This document shows positions 26,906 through 34,271 of a stretch of DNA of 64,000 bases, in pieces. The stretch spans positions 1 through 64,000 of the forward strand of contig NZ_NNRJ01000019.1 in NCBI RefSeq assembly GCF_002252445.1, read 5' to 3'. Numbering within the stretch: the stretch's first letter is position 1; every line of letters starts with the position of its first letter. Under the pieces are notes generated by a model. It had not been told where the DNA came from. It did not search any database and saw nothing but the letters and a program-made list of their open reading frames with translations. The translations under genes and the position numbers were made by a program. The DNA comes from Brucella thiophenivorans (lineage in GTDB: Bacteria; Pseudomonadota; Alphaproteobacteria; Rhizobiales; Rhizobiaceae).

Positions 26906-27280
26906 TTAATTCCCATAGCGCGAGATAAGCTCGTTTGACAAGCTTTCTCCCTCTTTCATGTAGCGATCAATCGCTGCAAGGGCAGAAGGCGTGCAGCGCA
27001 TATAATTTTCGCTGAAAGCGCGATAGCCATGGTTGAAACTGGAAATAAGCTGCACACGTTCGGTCTCGGCAGGGTTTTCGGCGGCAATCATCGCATCCAT
27101 CCGCTCGCGCCATTCATTACTGGTTTCGCCGCAAAGATTACGCAGATAATGCAAGGAACCGAGCACTTCCGCCAAGCGCAGCATTTTGCCACCGTAAGCC
27201 GTGTCCTGCGCGGACATGGCCGGGGACATAACACCCAGCCAAAATGCGATTGCCAATACGGAAAGCTGTTTGCCCTTCAA
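26906..27280 (-). CDS. Small secreted protein, TIGR02301-like
   Basis: 124 residues from a TTG start at 27280, supported by GGGGAC upstream. An N-terminal signal peptide (VLAIAFWLGVMSPAMSAQD) is followed by a helical domain with the pattern LAEVLGSLHYLRNLCG and FSENYMRCTPSA; the two cysteines could form a disulphide. This resembles the TIGR02301 family of alphaproteobacterial periplasmic proteins, whose role is unknown. It lies 74 bases upstream, in transcription order after, the NUDIX gene on the same strand. Confidence 0.65.
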   Translation of the reverse strand: MKGKQLSVLAIAFWLGVMSPAMSAQDTAYGGKMLRLAEVLGSLHYLRNLCGETSNEWRERMDAMIAAENPAETERVQLISSFNHGYRAFSENYMRCTPSALAAIDRYMKEGESLSNELISRYGN

Positions 27281-27354
27281 AAATCGTCCCCTTTTAATAT
27301 GGTTAGATTCCTACGTAAAAAAAGGGCACCTTCAAGGCGCAGCCTAAAAGCCAA

Positions 27355-27798
27355 TTACGAGACTGCCTTGTCTTCAGCTTGCGCTACAGAACGCGCCACA
27401 TCCAGTGTGCTGTCCGTGACATTAGCATCAGCCATTTCTTCAATTGTCAGCCAATGTATAGAAGCCGCATCGTCGCCTGCCTGCTCGATGCCCGAAACAT
27501 CGAGTGCACGGAACACCGAGAGGAAATAGCTCTTCGCATAGGCTTTGCCTTCAAGCGCCAGATCAACCGTGATGACATGGCTTAGGCTTGCAACGTCAAG
27601 ATTGGTTTCTTCTTTAAGTTCGCGCATTGCTGCTACTTCCGGCGTTTCGCCAGCCTCAATGCTACCGCCGGGAAAAGCGAGCCAACCCTTCCAAGGCTCT
27701 TTCCCGCGCTCGACTAGCAGGAATTTGCCATCTCTGCGACAGATGAGCGAAACACCGTGTATCTGAACGGGGGCGGGGATGACGGGCACTGTAACCAT
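27355..27798 (-). CDS. NUDIX hydrolase
   Basis: 147 residues. A full Nudix box is visible: GGSIEAGETPEVAAMREL followed by KEET, matching GX5EX7REUXEEXGU except that asparagine replaces the final glycine. N-terminal strand VSLICRRDGKFLLVERG is typical. These enzymes cleave nucleoside diphosphates linked to other groups; substrate is uncertain, with housecleaning of damaged nucleotides a common role. Confidence 0.88.
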   Translation of the reverse strand: MVTVPVIPAPVQIHGVSLICRRDGKFLLVERGKEPWKGWLAFPGGSIEAGETPEVAAMRELKEETNLDVASLSHVITVDLALEGKAYAKSYFLSVFRALDVSGIEQAGDDAASIHWLTIEEMADANVTDSTLDVARSVAQAEDKAVS

Positions 27799-27900
27799 AC
27801 ATAAGCTATGATGCGGTGCATGAGATTTGGCAACAGCAAAGCTGCAAATCGTACCTACGACCTACTTGACCATTGATGCAAAAGCCTGAACATGGCCACC

Positions 27901-28680
27901 ATGTGTGGACGTTTTTCTCTGACTGCAAGCCGCGAAGAAGTCGAGGCATTGCTCGGCGCGATGATCGAGGAGGATTTTCCTCCGCGTTACAATATTGCGC
28001 CGACTCAACCCATTCTCTCTGTTCTCGCTGGCGAAACGCCGCCGCCCGGAAGCAACAGGCCGGATCGGATAGGCATGCTGGTTCGATGGGGCTTTGTGCC
28101 GTCATGGGTGAAAGATCCCAATGACTGGAATCTCGTCTTCAATATTCGCTCGGAAACTGCCGCAGAGAAGAATTCGTTTCGAGCTGCTCTCAACCACAGG
28201 CGCGCATTGATTCCCGCTTCCGGTTTTTACGAATGGCGACGCAATGGAAAGAACAAATCGCAGGCCTACTGGATCAGGCCGCGCAATGGTGGCATCGTGG
28301 CTTTTGGAGCATTGGTTGAGACATGGAGCAGTGCCGATGGCTCACAGATTGACACCGCAGGCATATTGACCACAAGCGCCAATGGTCTGTTGCGTCAGAT
28401 CCACGAACGCATGCCGGTCGTGGTTAAACCAGAAGATTTTGCACGCTGGCTCGATTGCAAAACATTGCTGCCGCGCGAAGTGGCCGACATTATGCGGCCA
28501 GTTCAGGATGATTTTTTCGAAGCGATTCCTGTATCGGACAAGGTCAACAAAGTCGCCAATATCTCACCTGATTTGCAGGAGAGAGTTGTAGAAAATCTGA
28601 CGTCCGAACAATCACTGACAAATAGAAAGAAAAAGCCGGAGCCGGAAAACGAGCCCGATGCTCAGCTTTCTATGTTCTAA
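27901..28680 (+). CDS. SRAP-domain abasic-site processing protein (YedK/HMCES type)
   Basis: 259 residues. I choose ATG 27901 rather than the ATG nine bases upstream because the family needs cysteine as residue 2: after methionine removal Cys2 forms the thiazolidine link to abasic DNA, and this start gives MCGRFSLTAS. Other conserved parts are PRYNIAPTQPI, the glutamate in ASGFYEWRR, and the histidine in IHERMPVVV. The protein shields abasic sites in single-stranded DNA. The C-terminal tail is charged and ends in AQLSMF. A dispersed repeat starts right after the stop codon. Confidence 0.92.
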   Translation: MCGRFSLTASREEVEALLGAMIEEDFPPRYNIAPTQPILSVLAGETPPPGSNRPDRIGMLVRWGFVPSWVKDPNDWNLVFNIRSETAAEKNSFRAALNHRRALIPASGFYEWRRNGKNKSQAYWIRPRNGGIVAFGALVETWSSADGSQIDTAGILTTSANGLLRQIHERMPVVVKPEDFARWLDCKTLLPREVADIMRPVQDDFFEAIPVSDKVNKVANISPDLQERVVENLTSEQSLTNRKKKPEPENEPDAQLSMF

Positions 28681-28765
28681 AAGCATGTCTCCCAAAAGTG
28701 GAAACCGGTTTTGGGTTAAAGACATGCGTCGAAAACAAACAGTTAAGGCGCAACACGCTTTAACC
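28681..28765 (+). repeat. Dispersed palindromic intergenic repeat, copy 4
   Basis: GCATGTC then CCAAAAGTGGAAACCGGTTTTGG and AAAGACATGCG, followed by AAAACAAACAGTTAAGGCG and CAACACGCTTTAA. Blocks and order are the same as at 2.0-2.16 kb. Outer arms GCATGTC and GACATGC pair perfectly. Confidence 0.75.
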
Positions 28766-28927
28766 TGGCTTCTTGACGGCTAGAATTGATTGGTTCGCGT
28801 TGTCGTTACGCGCTTGACCATCACGCTTCTTCTTGCTCATCAAAGCAGCAATTAGCATTGCAGGCCCGATTGCACGGTATTGGTCAATCAGCTTATCCTG
28901 TCGCGGCAGGGGGTCATCTTTAGGCAT
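28760..28927 (-). CDS. Small conserved protein (55 aa) of unknown function
   Basis: 55 residues from ATG 28927, which has GAAGAGGA about eight bases upstream; an in-frame ATG six codons earlier lacks this. The core DKLIDQYRAIGPAMLIAALM is an amphipathic to hydrophobic helix followed by a basic tail (SKKKRDGQ). I have the impression of similar short proteins in related Rhizobiales but cannot name a family. The end of the gene touches the repeat. Confidence 0.5.
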   Translation of the reverse strand: MPKDDPLPRQDKLIDQYRAIGPAMLIAALMSKKKRDGQARNDNANQSILAVKKPG

Positions 28928-29079
28928 TGGTTTGTCCTCTTCCAAATTACACTCACTATTTTGTGATGGATTGGGACGGAATGAAGGCTGATTGGAGCCG
29001 CTTTTGGGGAATTCCGGTTAACATAGATTAGTACTCTCTAGAGTTGCCGAAATGTCACAGCGTTTTTGATGCTACCCTC

Positions 29080-29108
29080 TTGACGGCTGTCGTTGCTATG
29101 AGGATAAG
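29080..29108 (+). promoter_or_regulatory. Putative promoter of the cysS leader
   Basis: TTGACG at 29080-29085 and GATAAG at 29103-29108 are 17 bases apart. Transcription would begin near 29115, at or next to the leader-peptide ATG, so the message could be leaderless. The -10 match is moderate. Confidence 0.45.
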
Positions 29109-29115
29109 TAACGCC

Positions 29116-29166
29116 ATGAAAACGTTGACCACGATCATCTGTACCGGTTCGATTATTATTGGCTAG
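29116..29166 (+). CDS. Putative attenuator leader peptide upstream of cysS
   Basis: A 16-codon frame reading MKTLTTIICTGSIIIG then TAG. Four threonines and five isoleucines out of 16 residues, with three consecutive Ile codons (29152-29160) just before the stop, recall the enteric thr and ilv leader peptides. The stop codon lies inside the first arm of a hairpin, and further alternative hairpins follow (separate entry). A GAGGA at 29100-29104 could be a ribosome binding site if transcription starts further upstream. Confidence 0.55.
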   Translation: MKTLTTIICTGSIIIG

Positions 29167-29247
29167 CAGCTTGCTGGCCCGGCCGTTTTCGTCTCCCTTA
29201 AAATAAAACAGGATGATAACGCCCCGGCCAGACGGCTGCGGTCTTTT
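29161..29247 (+). promoter_or_regulatory. Putative transcription attenuator before cysS
   Basis: Segment 1 (29161-29168, GGCTAGCA) pairs with segment 2 (29172-29179, TGCTGGCC), eight pairs with one G-T. Segment 2 extended (29174-29182, CTGGCCCGG) can instead pair with segment 3 (29224-29231, CCGGCCAG), eight pairs with one bulge. Segment 3 can instead pair with segment 4 (29234-29241, GGCTGCGG), six pairs with a two-base bulge, followed by TCTTTT: a terminator. This is the textbook 1:2, 2:3, 3:4 layout. A ribosome stalled on the Ile codons would cover segment 1 and favour 2:3, allowing readthrough into cysS at 29283. Confidence 0.55.
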
Positions 29248-29282
29248 GTGCCCGTATTTTCAGGTCTTTTTGGGGAATAAAA

Positions 29283-30800
29283 ATGGCTGATGCGCCGCAA
29301 CTACGTCTTTACAACACCGCGACCCGCACGAAGGAGGATTTTGTCCCCATCGATGCGAATAACGTGCGGATGTATGTCTGCGGACCGACTGTTTATGACT
29401 TTGCCCATATCGGCAATGCGCGGCCTGTGATCGTCTTTGATGTGCTGTTTCGGCTGCTGCGTCATGTCTACGGCGACAACAAGGTCACATATGCGCGCAA
29501 TATTACGGATGTTGACGATAAGATTAACGCGCGTGCGGCAAGCGAATATCCCGATCTTCCACTCAATGATGCAATCGGTCGTGTGACCCAAGGTACCAAC
29601 AACCAGTTTCAGTCTGACATCAAAGCGCTGGCTAATATAGAGCCATCAAGCCAGCCTCGTGCGACCGAGCATCTGGATGACATGCGCGATATTATCGAAA
29701 AACTGATCGAGCGCGGCGTGGCCTATGTTGCCGATGAACATGTGCTTTTCTCGCCGTCTGCGATGAATGCCTTGGGCGGAGCACGCTATGGCGCACTTTC
29801 TCACCGCCCATTTGATGAGATGCTGGCCGGAGCTCGTGTTGATGTGGCTTCCTACAAGCGCGACGAAATGGATTTCGTGCTCTGGAAACCATCGCGCAAT
29901 GGCGAACCGGGCTGGCCATCGCCTGCGGGGATTGAGACGCTTGGCCGTCCCGGTTGGCACATCGAATGCTCGGCCATGTCGATGGCCAAGCTGCTGGCGC
30001 CGTTTGGCGGCGGTTTGAAATGCGACGATCCTTATAAGAACCAGTTCGACATTCATGGCGGCGGCATCGATTTAGTGTTCCCACACCATGAGAACGAGCT
30101 TGCACAGTCATGCAGTGCGTTCAACACCGAGCGCATGGCCAATATCTGGATGCACAATGGCTTTCTGCAGGTCGAAGGCCAGAAAATGTCCAAATCGCTT
30201 GGCAATTTCATCACCATTCGTGATGTGTTGAATGACGGTCTTCCACAGCTTGGCCCTTGGGATGATAAGGACGCGCGCGACCGCTGGGTTGGGCTGGCGG
30301 CGCGTTTCTCGATGCTGCAAACCCATTATCGCGAGCCGATCAACTGGACCGCGCAACGTCTGGCAGAATCTGCTGAAGAACTGCGTCGCTGGTATGGAGT
30401 GTTACGCGATGCAGACTTTAAAGCACCTTCCGAGCTTTTGAAGGCAGGTGAAGTCGAAGAAGCGCTATCGGATGATCTCAATACCTGGATTGCGATCACG
30501 GTTCTGCGTAGGGCATTCAAAGCGAATGACATTTTGGCTTTGGGTGAAGGCATGGCGCTGTTGGGCCTGTTTGATCCGTATTTTGTGACGACGCAGGACG
30601 TGCCGGTCTTTGTCAAATCAGACGTTGACTCGGCGCAAATCGAAGCGCGGATAGCCGAGCGTCTACGCGTCATTGCGGACAAAAACTGGGCTGAAGCGGA
30701 CCGCATCCGTGATGAGCTTTTGGCTGAGGGTGTGCAGTTGCAGGACGGCAAAGACCCTGCCACCGGCGAACGTATCACAACCTGGGATGTGGTAAGCTAA
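29283..30800 (+). CDS. cysS: Cysteinyl-tRNA synthetase
   Basis: 505 residues. The enzyme charges tRNA-Cys. The class I HIGH motif is in [16 protein letters not shown] near 31-46, the zinc site includes Cys31 and the GWHIECSAM region, and KMSKS is exact ([10 protein letters not shown]). Length is typical of alphaproteobacterial CysRS, slightly longer than the E. coli enzyme. The start is 36 bases after the terminator-like hairpin. The GFA-family gene follows 26 bases later, so cysS, that gene and cimA probably form one transcript. Confidence 0.96.
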   Translation: MADAPQLRLYNTATRTKEDFVPIDANNVRMYVCGPTVYDFAHIGNARPVIVFDVLFRLLRHVYGDNKVTYARNITDVDDKINARAASEYPDLPLNDAIGRVTQGTNNQFQSDIKALANIEPSSQPRATEHLDDMRDIIEKLIERGVAYVADEHVLFSPSAMNALGGARYGALSHRPFDEMLAGARVDVASYKRDEMDFVLWKPSRNGEPGWPSPAGIETLGRPGWHIECSAMSMAKLLAPFGGGLKCDDPYKNQFDIHGGGIDLVFPHHENELAQSCSAFNTERMANIWMHNGFLQVEGQKMSKSLGNFITIRDVLNDGLPQLGPWDDKDARDRWVGLAARFSMLQTHYREPINWTAQRLAESAEELRRWYGVLRDADFKAPSELLKAGEVEEALSDDLNTWIAITVLRRAFKANDILALGEGMALLGLFDPYFVTTQDVPVFVKSDVDSAQIEARIAERLRVIADKNWAEADRIRDELLAEGVQLQDGKDPATGERITTWDVVS

Positions 30801-30826
30801 TCAGCTTGTGGGGTAGGGAGGACGCC

Positions 30827-31300
30827 ATGACGCTTGATAACAGGCCGCTTTATAGCGGCGGATGCCAATGTGGTGCGGTACGCTTTCATGTTGAGGGCGC
30901 ACTTGGCTCCGCTTCGATCTGTCATTGCCGCATGTGCCAGAAAGCATTTGGCAATTTCTACGCACCGCTGGTCTCGGTGGGTGAGGCAAAGCTTGCCTGG
31001 ACCCGCAACGAACCGAAGCGTTTCCAGTCTTCAAACCACGTTAAGCGCGGATTCTGTGCCGAATGCGGAACCCCGCTCACCTATGAAGCGCCGGATGGCA
31101 TCGCGCTTTCCATTGGCGCGTTTGATACTCCGGAAGAGATCGAACCGACAATTCAATGGGGCGTCGAGGTTAAGCTTCACTATGTAGATAACCTCGCAAA
31201 ACTGCCGGGTTACGAAACTGAACGCGACCCGGAAAGTATCGAGTTTGTAAGAACAATGGTGTCTTACCAGCACCCTGACCACGACACTGACAATTCATAA
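30827..31300 (+). CDS. GFA-family (glutathione-dependent formaldehyde-activating-like) zinc protein
   Basis: 157 residues from ATG 30827, chosen for the GGGAGG just upstream. The zinc cysteines typical of the Mss4-like GFA fold are in GGCQCGAVRF (near 13-15), CHCRMCQKAFG (near 33-38) and CAECGTPL (near 77-80). The founding member reacts with S-hydroxymethylglutathione, but most relatives have no proven activity. It lies between cysS and cimA with short gaps (26 bases each side before the cimA duplication). Confidence 0.85.
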   Translation: MTLDNRPLYSGGCQCGAVRFHVEGALGSASICHCRMCQKAFGNFYAPLVSVGEAKLAWTRNEPKRFQSSNHVKRGFCAECGTPLTYEAPDGIALSIGAFDTPEEIEPTIQWGVEVKLHYVDNLAKLPGYETERDPESIEFVRTMVSYQHPDHDTDNS

Positions 31301-31325
31301 AGTTACCCACCGACAGGCAGGCAAA

Positions 31326-31379
31326 ATGGCACGCGAACGCATCTATATCTACGACACGACTTTGCGGGATGGGCAGCAG
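31326..31379 (+). repeat. Direct repeat, first copy of the cimA 5' end
   Basis: 54 bases matching 31475-31528 with four differences, all in the last 13 bases. Copy-to-copy distance is 149 bases. Confidence 0.9.
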
Positions 31380-31475
31380 GCGACTACCGCCCGCCCGCAG
31401 CCGCGTAGCGTGCGAGGACGGGCAAAACTGAAAACGGGAGTTTGTTGCCCGGACCTGATGTCGGGAGCTCAATGA
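31326..31475 (+). pseudogene. Duplicated 5' stub of cimA (49 codons)
   Basis: ATG 31326 opens MARERIYIYDTTLRDGQQ, the same 18 residues as the start of cimA, then runs into unrelated sequence (ATTARPQPRSVRGRAKLKTG...) and stops at TGA 31473-31475. The first 41 bases are identical to 31475-31515; the next 13 differ at four positions, all silent. The TGA overlaps the ATG of the intact gene (ATGATG), so the stub could be translated and coupled to cimA. It looks like the remains of an earlier cimA start left by a local rearrangement or allele replacement. Confidence 0.75.
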
Positions 31476-31535
31476 TGGCACGCGAACGCATCTATATCTA
31501 CGACACGACTTTGCGCGACGGGCAACAAACTCCCG
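31435..31535. repeat. 17-base inverted repeat bracketing the cimA start
   Basis: CGGGAGTTTGTTGCCCG (31435-31451) is the exact reverse complement of CGGGCAACAAACTCCCG (31519-31535). The 67 bases between hold the ribosome binding site and start codon of cimA. The right arm is part of the normal coding sequence (GQQTPG), so the left arm is an inverted copy of it. Confidence 0.9.
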
Positions 31536-33088
31536 GCGTAGACTTTTCCGTCGAAGACAAAAAAGCGATTGTGGTTCTGCTTGAAGAACTGGGTGTCGAT
31601 TATGTGGAGGGTGGTTATCCCGGTGCAAATCCGACCGATACTGCTTTCTTTCAAAAACGACAGACAACACATGCCAAATTTGCAGCCTTTGGCATGACCA
31701 AACGTGCAGGCGTTTCGGCTTCCAACGATCCGGGTCTGACAGCTATTTTGCAAGCTTCCAGCGATGCAGTGTGCTTTGTTGCTAAAAGCTGGGACTATCA
31801 TGTGCGGATTGCACTTGGTTGCACCAATGAGGAAAATCTGGAATCGATCACTGCCTCGGTGACGGCGGTGCGCATGGCTGGACGTGAAGCGCTGGTCGAT
31901 TGCGAACATTTTTTCGACGGCTATAAGGCGAACCCGGAATATGCACTCTCATGCGCCAAGGCCGCATATGAAGCCGGCGCACGCTGGGTCGTGCTTTGCG
32001 ACACCAATGGCGGCACGCAGCCAGCGGAAGTAGCCGACATTATCAACGCTGTGAAAACTGTCGTGCCCGGCGAAAGCCTTGGCATCCACGCGCATAATGA
32101 TACAGAGCAGGCGGTTGCGGTTTCGCTTGCAGCTATTGATGCAGGTGTGCGCCATGTTCAGGGAACCCTGAACGGCATTGGCGAACGCTGTGGTAATGCC
32201 AACCTCATAACCCTGATCCCGACACTGGCTTTAAAACCCTATTGGTCGAACCGTTTTGAAACGGGTGTTAAACCAGATGCGTTGAAAGCCATTACCCGTA
32301 TTTCGCGTGCCTTTGACGATATTCTGAACCGTTCTCCCACAGAGCAAGCGCCTTACACCGGCACGTCTGCCTTTGCTACCAAAGCAGGCATTCACGCATC
32401 AGCGCTGCTCAAAGACCCGCAGACCTATGAGCACGTCCCGCCCGAAACAGTGGGAAACCGTCGCCGCGTTATGGTTTCAGACCAAGGCGGCAAGTCCAAT
32501 TTCATCGCCGAGCTGGAGCGTCGTGGCATCCGTGTTGCGAAGGACGATGCGCGTCTTGATACGCTGATTTCGCTGGTTAAAGAACGTGAAGCGGCAGGCT
32601 ATGCCTATGAAGGTGCTGATGCGAGTTTTGAGCTTCTGGCGCGTAACATGCTTTCCCCTCTGCCGGAATTTTTCAAGGTCGATTCCTTCCGCTGCCTCGT
32701 TGAACGGCGGTTCGATGCCAATGGCACGCTGAAAACTGTTTCGGAAGCGGTTGTTAAGGTCGAGGTCGATGGCCAAATGTATATGTCAGTCGCCGAGGGC
32801 CATGGTCCTGTCAACGCGCTTGATATTGCATTGCGCAAGGATCTGGGTCGCTATCAGGATGAGATTGAAGATCTCGAGCTGGTGGACTTTAAAGTGCGTA
32901 TTTTGAATGGCGGTACGGCAGCGATCACGCGTGTTCTGATTGAATCGGGCGACGCCACCGGTGCGCGCTGGCGCACGGTCGGTGTTTCCGACAATATCAT
33001 CGACGCATCTTTTCAGGCGTTGATGGATTCAGTCAATTACAAACTGATGAAAAACCGCGCTCTTGCTGGTCTGGTCGCGGCTGAATAA
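31472..33088 (+). CDS. cimA: (R)-Citramalate synthase
   Basis: 538 residues from ATG 31472 (GGGAG at 31463-31467); ATG 31475 is equally possible. The LeuA-like TIM barrel begins IYIYDTTLRDGQQTPGVDFS, with GIHAHNDTEQAVAV (metal histidines) and GTLNGIGERCGNANL further on; the C-terminal part resembles the allosteric domain of the family. CimA condenses pyruvate and acetyl-CoA to citramalate, leading to 2-oxobutanoate and isoleucine without threonine. The ~540-residue length and the DFS after the first motif fit the CimA rather than the LeuA subgroup. The 5' end carries a duplicated stub. Confidence 0.88.
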   Translation: MMARERIYIYDTTLRDGQQTPGVDFSVEDKKAIVVLLEELGVDYVEGGYPGANPTDTAFFQKRQTTHAKFAAFGMTKRAGVSASNDPGLTAILQASSDAVCFVAKSWDYHVRIALGCTNEENLESITASVTAVRMAGREALVDCEHFFDGYKANPEYALSCAKAAYEAGARWVVLCDTNGGTQPAEVADIINAVKTVVPGESLGIHAHNDTEQAVAVSLAAIDAGVRHVQGTLNGIGERCGNANLITLIPTLALKPYWSNRFETGVKPDALKAITRISRAFDDILNRSPTEQAPYTGTSAFATKAGIHASALLKDPQTYEHVPPETVGNRRRVMVSDQGGKSNFIAELERRGIRVAKDDARLDTLISLVKEREAAGYAYEGADASFELLARNMLSPLPEFFKVDSFRCLVERRFDANGTLKTVSEAVVKVEVDGQMYMSVAEGHGPVNALDIALRKDLGRYQDEIEDLELVDFKVRILNGGTAAITRVLIESGDATGARWRTVGVSDNIIDASFQALMDSVNYKLMKNRALAGLVAAE

Positions 33089-33224
33089 GCCGCACCTTTC
33101 ACCAGGATTGATGCTTTGATCAGTTTAATTGAATAGATTTTATGGATTGATCGGCGCATAGCAGTCTGAATGTCTTGAAGCAGCGAACTGCTTTTTCGAG
33201 ATTATGTTCAATGCGGAGATGGAA

Positions 33225-34145
33225 ATGACCGAGCAGACCGTATCTGGAAGCCAGCTTTCAGATGGAAATCGAGGCTTCCTGATGGCTATGGGAGCTTACG
33301 GTCTGTGGGCTGTTTTGCCTTTCTATCTCAAGGCTTTATCACATCTACCTGCATTGGAAATCGTCGCGCATCGTGTGATCTGGTCGGTTCCAGTTGCAGC
33401 ACTTCTGCTGCTTTTCATCGGCCAGTTCAGAACAATTCTGGATGCTTTACGCAATCCACGCATGCTGGCAATGGCGGCCCTCACTGCATCGCTGATTACC
33501 ATCAATTGGTGCGTTTATGTATGGGCGGTTGCGCATGATCAAATCATCGGTGCAGCACTTGGCTATTACATTAATCCATTGTTCAACGTGGTTCTTGGCG
33601 GCATATTTCTGGGCGAGCGCCTGACAAAGGTTCAATATGTTGCTGTTGGTTTTGCCTTCGCGGCCGTGCTGGTGCTCACTTTTAATGCCGGTGGTCTGCC
33701 ATGGGTATCTCTGGTTTTGCCAGTAACATTTGGTCTCTACGGCTTTTTCCGTAAGTCGTTGCCGGTGCAGCCCTTGCAGGGCTTTACGCTGGAAGTTGTC
33801 ATTCTCTCGATTCCGGCAATTGGTTATGTTGTCTGGCTCATGGCCAACGGGCAGGACCATTTCTTTGACGGTTCGGTGTCGGATATTTCGCTGCTTCTGC
33901 TGGCCGGACCATTCACGGCAATTCCGCTTATTCTTTATGCAGGCGGTGCAAAACTTCTGCGTTATACGACGCTAGGATTGATGCAATATCTTACGCCGAC
34001 GTTGCTATTCATCTTTGCTATCTTCATCTTCAATGAACCCTTTTCACATGCACAGCTTGTGGCTTTTGTGCTCATCTGGACTGGCCTGATTATTTATACG
34101 TGGTCGTCTTTTTCCAATCATCGCCGAAACAAAGCACGCGCGTGA
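33225..34145 (+). CDS. rarD: RarD-type EamA-family transporter
   Basis: 306 residues from ATG 33225, preceded by GCGGAG at 33213-33218; an ATG seven codons upstream is less well placed. Ten hydrophobic segments of the drug/metabolite transporter fold are visible. GAYGLWAVLPFYLKAL, EIVAHRVIWSVPVA and the central NWCVYVWAVAHDQIIGAALGYYINPL stretch are typical of RarD (chloramphenicol-sensitive protein). Substrate is unknown. A seven-base-pair hairpin lies about 30 bases after the stop codon. Confidence 0.87.
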   Translation: MTEQTVSGSQLSDGNRGFLMAMGAYGLWAVLPFYLKALSHLPALEIVAHRVIWSVPVAALLLLFIGQFRTILDALRNPRMLAMAALTASLITINWCVYVWAVAHDQIIGAALGYYINPLFNVVLGGIFLGERLTKVQYVAVGFAFAAVLVLTFNAGGLPWVSLVLPVTFGLYGFFRKSLPVQPLQGFTLEVVILSIPAIGYVVWLMANGQDHFFDGSVSDISLLLLAGPFTAIPLILYAGGAKLLRYTTLGLMQYLTPTLLFIFAIFIFNEPFSHAQLVAFVLIWTGLIIYTWSSFSNHRRNKARA

Positions 34146-34271
34146 TAAACTAATCTTGAGTGATCAAGCTCTCGGCATGGTGGATTGCAGCCACCATAGC
34201 CTTAATTTAGCCTTGCTCTGTCCCCTTTGGTTCATTCTTTGATCAAATGAATTTTTGGAGAATTGCGCTGC

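Noticed and set aside
31326-31475. Treating the upstream ATG as the true cimA start with a frameshift
   Set aside because: The intact gene begins with its own full copy of the N-terminus and its own ribosome binding site, so no frameshift is needed.
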